This document shows, piece after piece, positions 62,120 through 64,000 of a stretch of DNA of 64,000 nucleotides. The first letter of the stretch is position 1, and each line of letters starts with the position of its first letter. The notes beneath the pieces were generated by a model. It did no database searches, was not told the DNA's origin, and saw nothing but the letters and a program-made list of their open reading frames with translations. The DNA is from Novosphingobium sp. KCTC 2891 (lineage in GTDB: Bacteria; Pseudomonadota; Alphaproteobacteria; Sphingomonadales; Sphingomonadaceae). Position numbers and translations under genes: made by a program. Where the stretch lies: positions 186,001-250,000 of the forward strand of contig NZ_JAPCZG010000003.1 in assembly GCF_025938155.1 (NCBI RefSeq), in the 5' to 3' direction.

Positions 62120-62824
62120 ATGAAGACCGCCTTGATCATTCGCCATGTGCCCCACGAGGGGGTGGCGGGATACCGGGAACCGATCGAAGCCGCCGGATAC
62201 GATGTCGATCGCATCGACGTGTCCGACCCGGCCTTTGCCACGCTCGACCTGCGCGAGCCGGACCTGCTCATCATGATGGGCGGACCGATGGGCGTTTACG
62301 AGCACGAGGCGCATCCCTGGATCCGCTGCCAGCAGCGCCGGCTGGCGCAGCGACTCGAAGCCGACCGGCCCACGCTGGGCGTATGCTTCGGCGCGCAGAT
62401 GATTGCGGCGGCGCTGGGCGCGGAGGTCTATCCCGGGCCGGCCAAGGAAGTGGGCTTTCATCCCGTGACCGTGCACGCCGAGGATGGACCGCTGCGCCAT
62501 GTGGCGGGTGTGCCGGTGCTGCACTGGCACGGCGACACATTCACGCTGCCGGGCAATGTCGAACTGCTCGCGTCGAGCGACCTTTACGCGCACCAGGCGT
62601 TCCGGCGTGGGCGCAACCTGCTCGCGCTGCAGTTCCATGCCGAGATGGGGGAGGACCCGCGCTTCGACGCGTGGATCGCGCAATCGCCCGAGGATCTGGA
62701 AGCGGCGGGGCTGTGCCCGGTGCGGCTGAAGGCGGCGCACGATACGCACGGCCCGCGTGCGGTGCAGGCCGGGCGCGCGATGATCCGCGAGTGGCTCAGC
62801 GGGCTTCCGGGCGGGCTTAACTGA
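62120..62824 (+). CDS. Class I glutamine amidotransferase-like protein
   Basis: 234 residues. Nucleophile C89 in 'LGVCFGAQMIAAALG' and the H173/E175 pair in 'LQFHAEMGED' complete the triad. It resembles the stand-alone GMP-synthase-like glutaminase group ('YM2/YfeJ'-type) rather than a biosynthetic subunit. No partner synthase is nearby, so it may hydrolyse a gamma-glutamyl compound. Convergent with the aminotransferase, overlapping it by 8 bases. Confidence 0.88.
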   Translation: MKTALIIRHVPHEGVAGYREPIEAAGYDVDRIDVSDPAFATLDLREPDLLIMMGGPMGVYEHEAHPWIRCQQRRLAQRLEADRPTLGVCFGAQMIAAALGAEVYPGPAKEVGFHPVTVHAEDGPLRHVAGVPVLHWHGDTFTLPGNVELLASSDLYAHQAFRRGRNLLALQFHAEMGEDPRFDAWIAQSPEDLEAAGLCPVRLKAAHDTHGPRAVQAGRAMIREWLSGLPGGLN

Positions 62825-64000
62825 CCAGCTTGTCGCGCCAGCGGGCAAGGCGCGACACGGCTTCTTCCAGCATCGGCACCGGCTTGCAGTGGCACAGCCG
62901 GACGATGGTGATGGGGCCACTTTCGCCCTCCCGCCCATTACCCTCCCACAGCGCGGACAGCGGGATCGAGGCGACGCCGGCTTCGCGCACTGCGCGTTCG
63001 CTGAACGTGCGGTCGTCCAGCGCGATGCCGCTGGCGGCAAGGTCGATGCAGGCGAACCACGTGGCGGCGTTGGGCGCCACGGCGAAACCGGCGCGGGTGA
63101 GTCCCTCGACAAGCGCTGCGCGCGATACGGCCCATTGGGCGACGATCGCGGGCGCGAGGGCCGGATCGGCCAGCCCTTCGGCCACTGCCCATTGCAGCAT
63201 GGGCGGGGTGGTAAAGGTCAGGAACTGGTGCGCCTTGGCCAGCACGGACGCCATCGCGGGCGCGGCGACCATCCAGCCGACCTTCCACCCGGTCGCGCCG
63301 AAAATCTTGCCCGCCGATCCGATCTTGATGGCGCGGTGCTCCATCCCCGGCTCGGCCAGCAGCGAGCGGTGCGCCATGCCATCGAAGCGCACGCCTTCCC
63401 AAACCTCGTCGCAGATCGCGATGAGGTCGTGTTCCACGCACAGCCCGGCCAGCATCGCGAGGTCGTCGGGCGAGGCGACGGTGCCGGTGGGATTGAGCGG
63501 ATCGTTGAGGATCATTGCGCGCGTGCGCGGCGTGATGCGCGCGGCGATGGCCTGACGGTCATAGGCCCAGGCCGGCGGCGCCAGCGGCACAAACACCGGC
63601 ACGCCGCCCGCGCGGCGGACCATCGGTGCATAGGCATCATAGGCCGGGGCGAACAGCAGCACTTCTTCGCCTGCGCCCACCACGGCGAGGATCGCGGCGG
63701 CAATCGCCTCGGTCGCGCCCGAGGTGACGATGACGTTGTCGCGCGCGAGCGGCAGGCCCTGCGTGCGCGCATGGAACGCGGCGACCGCATCGCGCAGTTC
63801 TGGCAGGCCGGCCATCGGCGGATATTGCTGCGACTTCTCGTGCATCGCGCGCACCGCCGCCTCGGTCAGCGCGGGCGGCGGGGGATCGTCGGGGAAACCC
63901 TGCCCCAGATTGATCGCGCCCAGTTCGCGCGCGAGGCCGGACATCCATTCGAACACGGTGAGCGGCATGCCGGCATAGACCGGGTGGAGCCTTGTCGCAG
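62817..64000 (-). CDS. Class I/II pyridoxal-phosphate aminotransferase, 5' end outside window
   Basis: 395 codons visible; the 5' end is cut by the right edge. The frame stays open to 64000 and reads 'ATRLHPVYAGMPLTVFEWMS', which continues the family's conserved beginning upstream of the internal Met at 63968, so the real start is probably just beyond 64000. PLP-binding Lys is in 'KIGSAGKIFGATGWKVGW', with 'INLGQGFPDD' and 'LNDPLNPTG' as the other landmarks. Closest to kynurenine/methionine-type transaminases; the exact substrate is uncertain. Confidence 0.9.
   Translation of the reverse strand, partial: ATRLHPVYAGMPLTVFEWMSGLARELGAINLGQGFPDDPPPPALTEAAVRAMHEKSQQYPPMAGLPELRDAVAAFHARTQGLPLARDNVIVTSGATEAIAAAILAVVGAGEEVLLFAPAYDAYAPMVRRAGGVPVFVPLAPPAWAYDRQAIAARITPRTRAMILNDPLNPTGTVASPDDLAMLAGLCVEHDLIAICDEVWEGVRFDGMAHRSLLAEPGMEHRAIKIGSAGKIFGATGWKVGWMVAAPAMASVLAKAHQFLTFTTPPMLQWAVAEGLADPALAPAIVAQWAVSRAALVEGLTRAGFAVAPNAATWFACIDLAASGIALDDRTFSERAVREAGVASIPLSALWEGNGREGESGPITIVRLCHCKPVPMLEEAVSRLARWRDKLVS

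Overview
The window is a GC-rich, densely coded chromosomal segment of an alphaproteobacterium, most likely a sphingomonad close to Novosphingobium. This rests on content and gene order: mutY | dciA-dsbA-dsbA-smc, nfu-tsaB-rimI-mucR-fur-plsC-miaB-phoH-ybeY-corC, alpha-type SspB beside a his cluster, ybgC-tolQRAB-pal, class II DAHP synthase, MucR-type regulator, and acyl-CoA catabolic genes. The genus is inference. I saw no rRNA, tRNA, CRISPR array, prophage or insertion sequence.

Layout. 1-2432: 5' part of rsmE, ubiA, and a SoxR-type regulator divergent from a small VOC protein, with a clear SoxR box between them. 2431-8106 (minus): dciA, two DsbA-like thioredoxin-fold proteins and smc, divergent from mutY (8121). 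9217-12106 (plus): a serine hydrolase, nudC and a FrnE-like DsbA protein, coupled by ATGA overlaps. 12140-14603: DUF1489 protein, mgtE, cyclophilin. 14760-17578: succinyl-CoA:acetate CoA-transferase-like enzyme, a small NIF3/PII-like protein and a LysR regulator. 17587-25910 (minus): a long housekeeping run covering rRNA/tRNA maturation, phospholipid synthesis, Fur, MucR, RimI, TsaB and Fe-S assembly. 26019-31065 (plus): FKBP isomerase, exported M16 peptidase, class II DAHP synthase.

31131-40102 is an accessory catabolic cluster: an ACAD10/11-type kinase, an alcohol dehydrogenase, three acyl-CoA dehydrogenases, two SDRs and an SMP-30 lactonase-like protein. Two of its promoters share a sequence of the form TTAATnnnTCGRTTAA, and most of its gene junctions carry GC-rich hairpins. 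It looks like a coordinately regulated pathway for an unidentified CoA-activated substrate.

40136-51974: gmk, a hypothetical protein, sspB, a his cluster (hisB-hisH-GH130-hisA-hisF-hisE) interrupted by a GH130 glycosidase/phosphorylase gene, a HIT protein, ybgC-tolQRAB-pal, and a J-domain protein with an N-terminal cysteine cluster. 52095-55705 (minus): exported hypothetical protein, cca, nudL, DUF1285, GNAT. 55850-58096: egtB-egtD for ergothioneine. 58125-61564: a RamB/ScfR-like regulator divergent from isocitrate lyase (aceA), followed by an unannotated 52-residue ORF. 61884-64000: another small ORF, a class I glutamine amidotransferase and the 3' part of a class I aminotransferase.

The best leads are the SoxR/VOC switch, the shared operator in the acyl-CoA cluster, the GH130 gene inside the his cluster, and the small ORF behind aceA. 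Coordinates of start codons are my choices where alternatives exist.
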